Notes under the pieces: generated by a model | The model's database searches: none | The model's input: the letters and a program-made list of their open reading frames with translations, nothing else | What the model was told of the DNA's origin: nothing | Translations under genes and position numbers: made by a program | From: SG8-30 sp963715485 | GTDB lineage: Bacteria > Pseudomonadota > Gammaproteobacteria > Steroidobacterales > Steroidobacteraceae | Direction: 5' to 3' | Assembly: GCA_963715485.1 (NCBI GenBank) | Contig: OY970244.1 | Span: 1-64,000, forward strand | Length of the DNA: 64,000 nt | Shown here: one piece after another, positions 34,450 to 42,412 of the stretch | Position numbering within the stretch: position 1 is the first letter of the stretch | Layout of the letters: every line of letters begins with the position of its first letter

Positions 34450-35679
34450 TCACAGCCCCTTCTTGTACTTGCGGTACTCCTCCCAGAGCGCCTCACGCAG
34501 CTCGGGATCCGTTTCCTTCATGGCCGCCTCGCGGATCTGCCGCGCGACGACGTCGTCGTCGCGGCCGTCGGGAACGTCCGGCGGGATGGAGCCGGGGCCC
34601 GCGCCGCCCGAGCCACCCCCCATGCCGCTCTGGGTTCCGTCTCGGCGATCATCGCCCTGCTGGCCACCCTCCGCCCCGACCGACTCCAGTCCGCCGCCGG
34701 TGCCGGCGCCGGATTCCCCGGCCGCTTCGCCCTCGGCGCCTTCGCCCATGCCACTGGCGCCTGGATCACCGCCCGCCTCGGCACCGGCCGCCTCCTGCGC
34801 CGCCCGCTCGTTGGCGATCTGTTCCTGCGTGGCACGCACGGCGGTATCGAAAGCGCCGAAGGTCTCGTCAAGCCGGCGATCGATCGCCGCGCGGCGATCA
34901 CCGCCGCCCGGCACGCTCGGACCGCTGCCCGGACCCTGTCCGCCGGCCGCCGCGCCGCCGCCGGCTGCCCCGGCCGATCCCGACGAGCCCGCTGCCCGGG
35001 CTCCCTCGCCGGTGCCGGCCTGGCCCGCCTGGCCCGCGCCGCCACCGTCGCCCCGTGGCGCGAACGGATCATCTTCGCCTTCGCCTCCGCCACCACTGCC
35101 GCGCGGTGCGAACGGGTCGTCCTCCTCGCTGCCTCCGGCGCTGCCGGTCCTGGCATAGGGATCGTCACCCGACGCTGCGCCGGACTCAGGCGCTTCGCCA
35201 CCGCCGCCCCCTGCGCCCGCGGCCTCGGCCCCGGCCTGTGCGCCCTGTGCCGCCGCTGAGCCACCGCCCTCTTCCCCCGGCGCCGCACCCTGTTGTCCGC
35301 CGGCGGATGACGCGCCGCCGGCCGGGCTGCCCTGGCTTCCCTCTGCTCCCGCTTCACCGCCCGCGGATCCGGACGCGCCTTCGGATCCCTCGCTGCCGGC
35401 AGGTTGCGGTGCCGAGGCGGCGCCGCCTCCGCCGGAGCTCGAGGACGGGACGCTCGAGGACGAGCCCCCGCTGCTTCCAGACGGGAATGAACTGGGCGAG
35501 GAGGAACTCCCGGGCGAGCCGGAAGACCCGCTGGGGCTGGAACTGCCGCTCGGCGGTGAGCTCGGCACGGGCATGCCGGGACTGCCCGGCTGGCTGACCG
35601 TCGCCTGCGTGAGGCAACCCGACAGCAGCGTGGCGGCCAGCGCGGCGACAGCGGTACGTGTCCTGCTATCTGGTCTCAT
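34450..35679 (-). CDS. Low-complexity Gly/Ser-rich lipoprotein
   Basis: This is a 409-residue protein. It starts with a lipoprotein signal (AALAATLLSGC) and is then dominated by Ser, Gly, Pro, Ala and Glu, with short repeats of the type DDPFAPRG and DDPYARTG spaced along the middle. Only the C-terminal 50 residues look structured (DVVARQIREAAMKETDPELREALWEEYRKYKKGL, given here in split form: a charged helix ending KKGL). ATG 35679 has GGAGG 8 bases upstream. Such a tail could tether and space a partner within the periplasm. Low complexity means homology searches will be uninformative; position in the array is the main clue. Confidence 0.7.
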   Translation of the reverse strand: MRPDSRTRTAVAALAATLLSGCLTQATVSQPGSPGMPVPSSPPSGSSSPSGSSGSPGSSSSPSSFPSGSSGGSSSSVPSSSSGGGGAASAPQPAGSEGSEGASGSAGGEAGAEGSQGSPAGGASSAGGQQGAAPGEEGGGSAAAQGAQAGAEAAGAGGGGGEAPESGAASGDDPYARTGSAGGSEEDDPFAPRGSGGGGEGEDDPFAPRGDGGGAGQAGQAGTGEGARAAGSSGSAGAAGGGAAAGGQGPGSGPSVPGGGDRRAAIDRRLDETFGAFDTAVRATQEQIANERAAQEAAGAEAGGDPGASGMGEGAEGEAAGESGAGTGGGLESVGAEGGQQGDDRRDGTQSGMGGGSGGAGPGSIPPDVPDGRDDDVVARQIREAAMKETDPELREALWEEYRKYKKGL

Positions 35680-35785
35680 GCTGGTTGCCTCCGGTAGAGG
35701 ACCTGCGGGCATGCCGGGCTCTCCGACCGCAGGCTCTCATGACTTTTCGACGCGATGCACCGGCCCAGGTTCCACCCGGCCCTTG

Positions 35786-36493
35786 CTACGCACCGCCCGC
35801 CGTCGACCAGTCCGTGCCCTGCAGGAAGCCGCCAAGCTGTTCCGCCAGGCGGTCACAGGCGGTGCCCTGGACGCGCGCTATGAAAGGCAACGGCACGATC
35901 GCCCCGACAATCGCCGAGGTCCCCGTGACGTTGGTGGACACCGAACCCGCAGACTTGTACTCCAGCAGGTCCCAGACGATCGCCTCGTAGTCCGATTCCT
36001 TTTCCCACCAGCCGAAGCCGATGCACCCGCCACCGCCCGGCCCGATCGCGCAGCTGATGCTGCCGCCGCTGTCGGTCTGCCGCGTCAGGCCGTCGACCCA
36101 CACGATGTAGCGAACGCCGCTTTCCTCCATTCGTTGACGCACGGCCGGCCGGGCCAGCAATTGCGCCATGCCTTCCGGCCTTTGCGGGGCCGTGGAAGGC
36201 TCGAACCAGGGGAACATCGAGTCCTGGAAGTCATTGTTCGGCTGGACGCGGATCCCGGAGCGCCGCGCGATCTTCTCGCCGACGCAGTCCATGAAGTCGT
36301 CTTCGGCGGATGTGCCCTCGACATGTGGCTTGGCCAGCAGGACCACCGCCTCATCGTCGGCGATATGGGTTGCCAGCGAGCGGCTCTCCTCGAGGTGCGC
36401 GGTCATGCAGCCCGAGGCGAGCACCAGGCTCATCACCCCGGCGGCTGTACGGAGCGGTCCGCCCCGGGAACACGACATTGACGCTGCCGCCAT
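35786..36493 (-). CDS. Lipoprotein, first gene of the stator/vWA cluster
   Basis: This is a 235-residue protein with a signal peptide and lipobox (MSLVLASGC, Cys near residue 29). The mature domain carries DDEAVVLLAKPHVEG, FMDCVGEKIARRSGIRVQP, RYIVWVDGLTRQT, a Cys/Gly-rich SCAIGPGGGGCIGFGWWEKE loop and a hydrophobic end (AIVGAIVPLPFIARVQGTACDRLAEQLGGFL). I cannot name a family. A TATAGT hexamer on the minus strand (36549-36554) about 55 bases upstream could be a -10 element, but no clear -35 is visible. It is separated from the next gene by 106 bases; the rest of the array is tighter. Confidence 0.72.
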   Translation of the reverse strand: MAAASMSCSRGGPLRTAAGVMSLVLASGCMTAHLEESRSLATHIADDEAVVLLAKPHVEGTSAEDDFMDCVGEKIARRSGIRVQPNNDFQDSMFPWFEPSTAPQRPEGMAQLLARPAVRQRMEESGVRYIVWVDGLTRQTDSGGSISCAIGPGGGGCIGFGWWEKESDYEAIVWDLLEYKSAGSVSTNVTGTSAIVGAIVPLPFIARVQGTACDRLAEQLGGFLQGTDWSTAGGA

Positions 36494-36592
36494 GGCTGGG
36501 CACCTCGACGGTAATCGCGGCCAGCGAGCAGCCGGCCGCCTGTCAGGAACTATACCCCAGCGCCCGGCGACCGGAGCGCACAGGACGCGTCT

Positions 36593-37669
36593 TCACCATA
36601 AGTCCAGCTGTCCACTCTTCGGACGCGGTGGCCTGAAAGATCGGGTATCGAGCGGCCTGCCCTCCTGTCGGGGCAGGCCCGCACGCCGGCAGGCCGTCTC
36701 GAACCGGGCCTTGAGCAACTCGGCCCAAGGCCCGGACCCCCGCATGCGGGACCCGAAGCGCGGATCGCTGTCCCGTCCTCCGCGCATCTCGCGCATCCGG
36801 TTGCGCACGCGAGTCAACCGGTCAGGGAAGTGCGTCTCCACCCACTCGTAGAACAGGTCGCGCACCTCCCGCGGTAGCCTGAGCAGGATGTAGGCCATCG
36901 ACCCGGCCCCGGCAGCCGCCGCGGCCTCGACCACCGACTCGAGCTCGTGGTCGTTGATCGCGGGAATGACAGGCGCATACATCACGCCGACCGGCACGCC
37001 CGCCCGGGACAGCTCCCGGACCGCCGCGAGCCGGGCCTGCGGCGAGGCGGCCCTCGGTTCCATCCGCCGCTTCAGGTCGGGATCGAGCGTGGTCACGCTC
37101 AGGTACACGCGCGCAAGCCCGCGGCGCGCCAGTGGCACGAGCAGGTCGAGGTCGCGCAGGACCATGGCCGACTTGGTGACGATGCTCACCGGGTGATCGC
37201 ACTCGACCATCAACTCCAGGATCGAGCGCGTGACGCGATGCTGCCGTTCGATCGGCTGGTAGGGGTCGGTATTGGTGCCCAGGGCGATCGGCGAACAGCG
37301 ATAGCGTGGCCTCGAAAGTTCTTCACGCAGCCGCAGCGCCGCATCCTGCTTGTAGAAGAGGCGGGTCTCGAAATCGAGCCCCGGGGAGAGATTCACATAG
37401 GCGTGTGCCGGGCGGGCAAAGCAGTAGATACAGCCATGCTCGCAGCCCCGGTAGGGATTGATGGACTGGTCGAACGGCACGTCCGGCGAATCGTTGCGCG
37501 TGATGATCGACTTCGCCGGCTCCGGACGGACCACGGTCTCAAGGTGAGGAAGCGGGGCATCGAGGCTGCCCCAGCCGTCGTCCTCGACTACTGCATGAGT
37601 CGCGGCGTACCGGTCCGGGGGGTTCGAGAGTGCCCCGCGGCCAATCCGATTGGGTTGGGATCCGTTCAT
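36593..37669 (-). CDS. PA0069-family radical SAM protein
   Basis: This is a 358-residue radical SAM enzyme. The [4Fe-4S] motif is C76-EHG-C80-IY-C83 (NPYRGCEHGCIYCFARP). Further family features are GTNTDPYQPIE and the C-terminal DPRFGSRMRGSGPWAELL. The substrate is unknown. Family members resemble spore photoproduct lyase-like proteins in the core. A 16-bp LexA-type palindrome lies only 2 bases upstream of the ATG, so DNA-damage control is strongly suggested. I recall the P. aeruginosa PA0069 gene itself as a LexA target, which would fit; that is memory, not checked here. Confidence 0.9.
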   Translation of the reverse strand: MNGSQPNRIGRGALSNPPDRYAATHAVVEDDGWGSLDAPLPHLETVVRPEPAKSIITRNDSPDVPFDQSINPYRGCEHGCIYCFARPAHAYVNLSPGLDFETRLFYKQDAALRLREELSRPRYRCSPIALGTNTDPYQPIERQHRVTRSILELMVECDHPVSIVTKSAMVLRDLDLLVPLARRGLARVYLSVTTLDPDLKRRMEPRAASPQARLAAVRELSRAGVPVGVMYAPVIPAINDHELESVVEAAAAAGAGSMAYILLRLPREVRDLFYEWVETHFPDRLTRVRNRMREMRGGRDSDPRFGSRMRGSGPWAELLKARFETACRRAGLPRQEGRPLDTRSFRPPRPKSGQLDLW

Positions 37670-37671
37670 AC

Positions 37672-37687
37672 CTGTATATTTGTACAG
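37672..37687. promoter_or_regulatory. LexA (SOS) box
   Basis: CTGTATATTTGTACAG is a perfect CTGT-N8-ACAG palindrome with the AT-rich core of the gammaproteobacterial SOS box, extended by flanking TAC/GTA. It ends 2 bases before the ATG of the radical SAM gene, so LexA bound here would also cover the ribosome site. Confidence 0.85.
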
Positions 37688-37710
37688 GTATGCTGACCAG
37701 CGTCAACGGG

Positions 37711-38895
37711 TCAGCGCCGCTCCTGCCCCGGGAACCGCTCCATCTCGCGCAGTTCCGGAAACCAGCGTGCCCAGAGCCCCGCGATCGCAACACTGGCGAC
37801 GCCGCCGACGATGACGGCCGGCCGCAGGCCCCACCACGCGGCGGTGACGCCCGACTCGAACTCGCCGAGCTCGTTCGAGGCTCCGATAAAGACGGCGCTG
37901 ACCGCACTGACCCGCCCGCGGATCTCGTCGGGCGTCTCCAGCTGCACGAGCAGGTGACGGATGTAGACGCTGACCATGTCAGCTGCGCCCAGCACGGCCA
38001 ACGCCGCCAGCGACACCATGAAGGAATCGGACAGGCCGAATATGACCGTCGCCAGCCCGAACAGCGCCACGCCCCACAGCATCGCCGGGCCGACGCGCCG
38101 GGTCAGTGGCTTCCAGGCGAGGACCAGTGCCACCGCCGCCGCGCCAATGCCCGGCGATGCGCGCAGCAACCCGAGCCCGTCCGGACCGACGTGCAGGATG
38201 TCGCTGGCGAAGGCCGGCAGCAGCGCGGTGGCGCCGCCGAACAGCACGGCAAAAAGATCGAGGGAGATGGCCCCGAGGATGGTGCGGCGACGGAACACGA
38301 ACCTCAGCCCCTCGAGCAGGGAATCAAAGCCGACCGCGCCGGCCGACCGGCGAGGCGCCGGCGCACGCACGCCCAGCATCAGCAACACGGCGGCGGCGAG
38401 CAGCGCCGCGACTGTCCCGTACACGACCGGCGCACCGAGCAGGTACACGATGCCGCCGATTGCCGGGCCGACGATGGTGGACAGCTGCCAGGTCGTTGAA
38501 TTGACCGCCACCGCCCGTCCGAACAGCGCCGGCGGCACGACGTTGGGCAGCAGCGCCTGGCCGGTCGGCATGGCGAAGGCACGCGCGATCCCGAACAGCA
38601 CCATGACGGCAAACACGGGCCAGACCTCGGCCAGGCCGGACAACGAGAACGCAAGCAACAGCAGGGCGCAGAGCAATTCCAGCCCGTAGCAGGCCGACAG
38701 CAGCTTCTGGCGGACATGGCGGTCCGCGAAGTGCCCAGCCGGCAGCACCAGCACGACGAAGGGAAGGAACTGCGACAGACCGATCAGGCCGAGGTCGAGC
38801 GGGTCGCGCGTGATCTCGTAGACCTGCCACCCGACCGCGACCGTCTGCATCTGCACCGCCACGGACGTGGCGAGGCGCGCCGACAGGAAGCGCAC
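37711..38895 (-). CDS. MFS transporter
   Basis: This is a roughly 395-residue major facilitator with about twelve membrane helices. The conserved intracellular loop reads GHFADRHVRQKL, and helix patterns such as PTGQALLPNVVPPALFGRAVAV, TIVGPAIGGIVYLLGAPVVYG and FFEIRGRVSAV-type segments place it in the ENTS/MFS_3 group of exporters. Substrate is unknown. The start is uncertain: GTG 38895 is the only standard start near the first helix, but in-frame codons upstream (EELRALLAHGGF) also look family-like, so the true start may be a rare codon close to the asd stop at 38975. It likely follows asd in one transcript. Confidence 0.82.
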   Translation of the reverse strand: MRFLSARLATSVAVQMQTVAVGWQVYEITRDPLDLGLIGLSQFLPFVVLVLPAGHFADRHVRQKLLSACYGLELLCALLLLAFSLSGLAEVWPVFAVMVLFGIARAFAMPTGQALLPNVVPPALFGRAVAVNSTTWQLSTIVGPAIGGIVYLLGAPVVYGTVAALLAAAVLLMLGVRAPAPRRSAGAVGFDSLLEGLRFVFRRRTILGAISLDLFAVLFGGATALLPAFASDILHVGPDGLGLLRASPGIGAAAVALVLAWKPLTRRVGPAMLWGVALFGLATVIFGLSDSFMVSLAALAVLGAADMVSVYIRHLLVQLETPDEIRGRVSAVSAVFIGASNELGEFESGVTAAWWGLRPAVIVGGVASVAIAGLWARWFPELREMERFPGQERR

Positions 38896-38974
38896 GAATC
38901 CCCCGTGCGCGAGCAGCGCACGCAGTTCCTCGCGGCCGCCGTCCCCGCCGTCGCTATGGCCGGTGTCTATGCGG

Positions 38975-40087
38975 TCACGCCTCGAGCAGGATGCGCAGCA
39001 TGCGCCGCAGCGGCTCGGCCGCGCCCCACAGGAGCTGGTCGCCCACGGTGAAGGCCGACAGATAGTCGCCGCCCATCGCGAGCTTGCGCAGGCGCCCGAT
39101 GGGCACCGCCAGCGTGCCGGTGACCGCAGCGGGCGTGAGTCGTTGCAGTGTGGCGTCGCGCTCGTTCGGCACGACCTCGACCCAGTCGTTGGCGCCGGCA
39201 AGCAGCGACTCCACCTCTGCCAGCGGCACGTCTCGCGTCAGCTTGATGGTCAACGCCTGGCTGTGCGAACGCATCGCGCCGACCCGCACGCACAGCCCGT
39301 CGATGGGCACAGGACGATGGCTGCGGCCGAGGATCTTGTTGCCCTCGGCGCCCCCCTTCCACTCCTCCCGGCTCACGCCGTTGCCCAGGTCCTTGTCGAT
39401 CCACGGCAACAGGCTGCCGGCGAGCGCCTGGCCGAACTGCTGGTGCGGCAGCGATTCGGAACGCAGCGCGGCCGTCACCTCGCGGTCGATGTCGAGGATC
39501 GCGCTGGCCGGGTCGGCCAGCAGGTTCGCGACCGCGGCATGGGCATGCCCCATCTGCGCCAGCAGTTCCCGCATGTTCTGTGCGCCGGCGCCGGAAGCCG
39601 CCTGGTAGGTCATGGACGTGACCCACTCGATCAGCCCGGCGCGGAACAGTCCGCCGAGGGCCATCAGCATCAGGCTGACGGTGCAGTTGCCACCCACCCA
39701 GTCGCGCGCGCCGGCTGCGATGCCCCGCTCGATGACCTCGCGGTTGACCGGATCGAGCACGATGATCGCATCGTCATGCATGCGCAGCGCGGAGGCGGCA
39801 TCGATCCAGTGCCCGTTCCAGCCCGCCGCACGCAGCTTCGGATGGATGGTGCCGGTGTAGTCGCCGCCCTGGCAGGACAACAGGATGTCGCATCCGGCCA
39901 GCGCATCGAGATCGCTGGCATCCTGCACCGTCCCGGCTTCGCGACCGATGTCCGGGCCGCGGCCACCCGCCTGGGAGGTCGAGAAGAAGACCGGCTCGAT
40001 CAGCGGAAAGTCCTTCTCCTCCCGCATCCGGTCGACGAGCACCGAGCCCACCATGCCGCGCCAGCCGATCAGTCCCACCCGTGGCAT
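38975..40087 (-). CDS. asd: Aspartate-semialdehyde dehydrogenase
   Basis: This is a 370-residue enzyme of the aspartate pathway (Lys, Met, Thr, diaminopimelate) that reduces aspartyl phosphate to aspartate semialdehyde with NADPH. The N-terminus MPRVGLIGWRGMVGSVL carries the nucleotide loop. The catalytic Cys is C135 in GGNCTVSLM, the same number as in E. coli Asd (367 residues). ATG 40087 gives that match; ATGs at 40108 and 40129 would add non-conserved residues. It is the Gram-negative type of Asd. Divergent from the tandem hydrolase gene, with a 115-base spacer. Confidence 0.95.
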   Translation of the reverse strand: MPRVGLIGWRGMVGSVLVDRMREEKDFPLIEPVFFSTSQAGGRGPDIGREAGTVQDASDLDALAGCDILLSCQGGDYTGTIHPKLRAAGWNGHWIDAASALRMHDDAIIVLDPVNREVIERGIAAGARDWVGGNCTVSLMLMALGGLFRAGLIEWVTSMTYQAASGAGAQNMRELLAQMGHAHAAVANLLADPASAILDIDREVTAALRSESLPHQQFGQALAGSLLPWIDKDLGNGVSREEWKGGAEGNKILGRSHRPVPIDGLCVRVGAMRSHSQALTIKLTRDVPLAEVESLLAGANDWVEVVPNERDATLQRLTPAAVTGTLAVPIGRLRKLAMGGDYLSAFTVGDQLLWGAAEPLRRMLRILLEA

Positions 40088-40202
40088 AGACAAGTCTGCA
40101 ACCTTCATACTGCACTGCAAGATGCTCACTATAGCGCGCCGCGGAAACGGTTGCGCGCTGCACCCGGCACCGAATCACGGCATCCTTGCCGCGGAGGACC
40201 CG

Positions 40203-41900
40203 ATGCCGAGCCCCGTCACCCGCCATTTCGTGACCATCCCGGACGGCCTTTTCGGACCGCGGCAGGTGCATTACCGGCGTGCGGGCCGGGGGCCCTGCGT
40301 GATCCTCTTCCACCAGTCCCCGATGTCCTCCCGCGACCTGCTGCCGATGATCGGCCGCCTCAGCGACCGGTTCACCTGCATCGCGCCGGACACGCCGGGG
40401 TACGGCCTGTCCGATCCCTTCGGCCCGCCCGAGGTGACCATGGAGGCGATCGCCGACTCGGTCGTCGAGTTCGCCGATGCACTCGGCATCGGCCGCTTCG
40501 CCGCCTACGGCTTCCACACCGGCGCAATGATCGCGGTGGCCGTCGGCCACCGCCACCCCGATCGCGTCACCGGGGTGGCGGCCAACGGTTTCGTGGTGCC
40601 GACCGACGCGTTGCGCGAGGAGATGCTGTGCCATTACCTCCCGCCGTTCGAGCCGAAGTGGGACGGAAGCCACCTCGCCTGGCTGTGGGCCCGGATGCGC
40701 GAGCAGACGATCTTCTTCCCCTGGTACCGCAAGGACCTGGCGTCGCGGATGGACTTCGACGTGCCGCCGCCGGAGAAGCTGCAGGAGAACGTGCTCGAGT
40801 TCCTGCGCGCGGGGGACCAGTACCGCGTGGCCTATCGCGCGGCATTCGACTTCCGCGGCGATGCCGCACTCGCGGCGACCCGCACGCCGACGCTGGTGAC
40901 GGCCACGGCCTTCGACCCGCTGCGCGAGGACCTGGTTCGCATCCGGCACAAATCACCGGCCGTCGAGGTCGTGCCCGGAGGCTCGGTGGACGAGACACTG
41001 GCGCTCTGCGCTGGATTCCTCGAGCGGCACCCGGCACCGGCGCCGCCACCGGTGCCCGCCACGGCGCCACTGATCGGCCGCACCTGGCAGCAGATGCTGG
41101 AGGTGCCCGGCGGCCAGTTGCGCGTGCGGCGAAACACTGACGCCCAAGGCCGCGTGGTGCTGGTGCAGCACGACGCCGCCTCGAGCTCTGACCAGGTCGA
41201 GCCGGTCGCCCGGTCCTTCATCGGGCGCAGGCCGGTGCTGGCCATCGACCTGCCGGGGCATGGCGAGTCGGACAACACCATCGGCGAGGAGGGCGTCACG
41301 GTCGAGCGCTACGCCGCGGTGCTGCGGCATGCCCTCGACGCACTCGACATCGCGGATTGCGACTTCCACGGCATGTGGGGCGGCGGCCTCGTCGGCCTGG
41401 AGCTCGCGCTGCAGGATGTGCGTGTCCGGCGGCTGGTCATGAGCGACGTGCTGTGGCACGAGCCCGCCCTGCGGGAGCAACTGAAGGAGCACTACACGCC
41501 GGCGATCGAGCCGGTCTGGTACGGCGGGCACCTGCTGCAGGCCTGGCACCTGCTGCGGGACCAGGGACTGTTCTGGCCCTGGTTCCGCCGCACGCGGGAC
41601 GGGATCCTGTGGAAGGAGCCGCACGTCGAGCCGGCCATGGTGCACGCGCGCCTCGTCAGCCTGTTCAAGGCGCCGCGCATGTGGCGGCTCGCCTACCAGG
41701 CCCACTTCGCCTATCCGGTCGAGGAGCGGCTGGCCGTGGTGAAGCAACCGACGCTGCTGTGCGCACCGGCGTGGGACCCGCAGCTCGAGGAGACCCGCAC
41801 CGCGCAGGCGGCCAACCCGCGCTGCGCCTTCCTGCAGCTGCCCGATTCGATGACCGACTGGGGCCCGGCGATGATGTCCTTCCTCGACGGCGACGCGTGA
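40203..41900 (+). CDS. Tandem alpha/beta-hydrolase-fold protein without a clear nucleophile
   Basis: This is a 565-residue cytoplasmic protein made of two alpha/beta-hydrolase domains (about 1-290 and 300-565). Each has the strand-turn features of the fold (CVILFHQSPMSSRDL, IAPDTPGYGLSDPF; VLAIDLPGHGESDN). The nucleophile elbow, normally G-x-S-x-G, reads GFHTG (103-107) in the first domain and GMWGG (390-394) in the second, so neither has Ser, Cys or Asp at the usual place. Both halves could be non-hydrolytic, or use an unusual residue. The RBS GGAGGA lies 6 bases before the ATG. Substrate unknown. Confidence 0.78.
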   Translation: MPSPVTRHFVTIPDGLFGPRQVHYRRAGRGPCVILFHQSPMSSRDLLPMIGRLSDRFTCIAPDTPGYGLSDPFGPPEVTMEAIADSVVEFADALGIGRFAAYGFHTGAMIAVAVGHRHPDRVTGVAANGFVVPTDALREEMLCHYLPPFEPKWDGSHLAWLWARMREQTIFFPWYRKDLASRMDFDVPPPEKLQENVLEFLRAGDQYRVAYRAAFDFRGDAALAATRTPTLVTATAFDPLREDLVRIRHKSPAVEVVPGGSVDETLALCAGFLERHPAPAPPPVPATAPLIGRTWQQMLEVPGGQLRVRRNTDAQGRVVLVQHDAASSSDQVEPVARSFIGRRPVLAIDLPGHGESDNTIGEEGVTVERYAAVLRHALDALDIADCDFHGMWGGGLVGLELALQDVRVRRLVMSDVLWHEPALREQLKEHYTPAIEPVWYGGHLLQAWHLLRDQGLFWPWFRRTRDGILWKEPHVEPAMVHARLVSLFKAPRMWRLAYQAHFAYPVEERLAVVKQPTLLCAPAWDPQLEETRTAQAANPRCAFLQLPDSMTDWGPAMMSFLDGDA

Positions 41901-41927
41901 CCGTGTTCCCGGCCCGGGTCGCGACGT

Positions 41928-42407
41928 TCAGGAAGCGGAGGGAACGAGGCTCGGCACCATCAGCGCAAGGCCCATCGAGGCGATGACGCCGAGGGTGAGC
42001 CAGCGGCGCAGGGCCAGGTAGTCCGCCGGCAGCACCGCAGTGCCGAGCACGCGGTGCTCGTACAGCCAGAACAGGCCGAAGCCTGCGACGAGGACAGCGG
42101 CAGCCTGCTCGAACGGCAGCAGCAATGCGACCCATCCGACGAGCGAAGGCACGACGCCCGCGGCCATCAGGCCCCCGGCGCGTTCCGGGGAAGCGCCGCG
42201 CAGCACCATGCCCCAGTGCACGCCGCCGAGGAAGGACAGGATCACGGCGCCGTAGCCGAGCAGTGCGCGGCCGGCGACATGGCGCGTATCGGCATCCGGC
42301 ACTGCCAGCATGACGAGCGCGCAGGCCACGAACGGGATCAGCCCGCCGTAGCCGAGCGGCTTTGCCCAGGCCGGTAGTTCCTGCCGCGACTTGTCGTCCA
42401 TCCGCAC
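41928..42407 (-). CDS. DUF3429 family membrane protein
   Basis: This is a 159-residue protein with about five membrane helices. DUF3429-type features are PLGYGGLIPFVACAL, the GYGAVILSFLGGVHWGMVL segment with the conserved HWG, and LPADYLALRRWLT near the end. Function is unknown. It starts 5 bases after the hutH stop on the same strand, so it sits in the hutU-hutH transcript, though I know of no role in histidine breakdown. Confidence 0.85.
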   Translation of the reverse strand: MRMDDKSRQELPAWAKPLGYGGLIPFVACALVMLAVPDADTRHVAGRALLGYGAVILSFLGGVHWGMVLRGASPERAGGLMAAGVVPSLVGWVALLLPFEQAAAVLVAGFGLFWLYEHRVLGTAVLPADYLALRRWLTLGVIASMGLALMVPSLVPSAS

Positions 42408-42412
42408 TTCCC

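Noticed and set aside
39885..40202. Upstream extension of the tandem hydrolase
   Set aside because: It would overlap asd; ATG 40203 has GGAGGA at good spacing and begins the domain.
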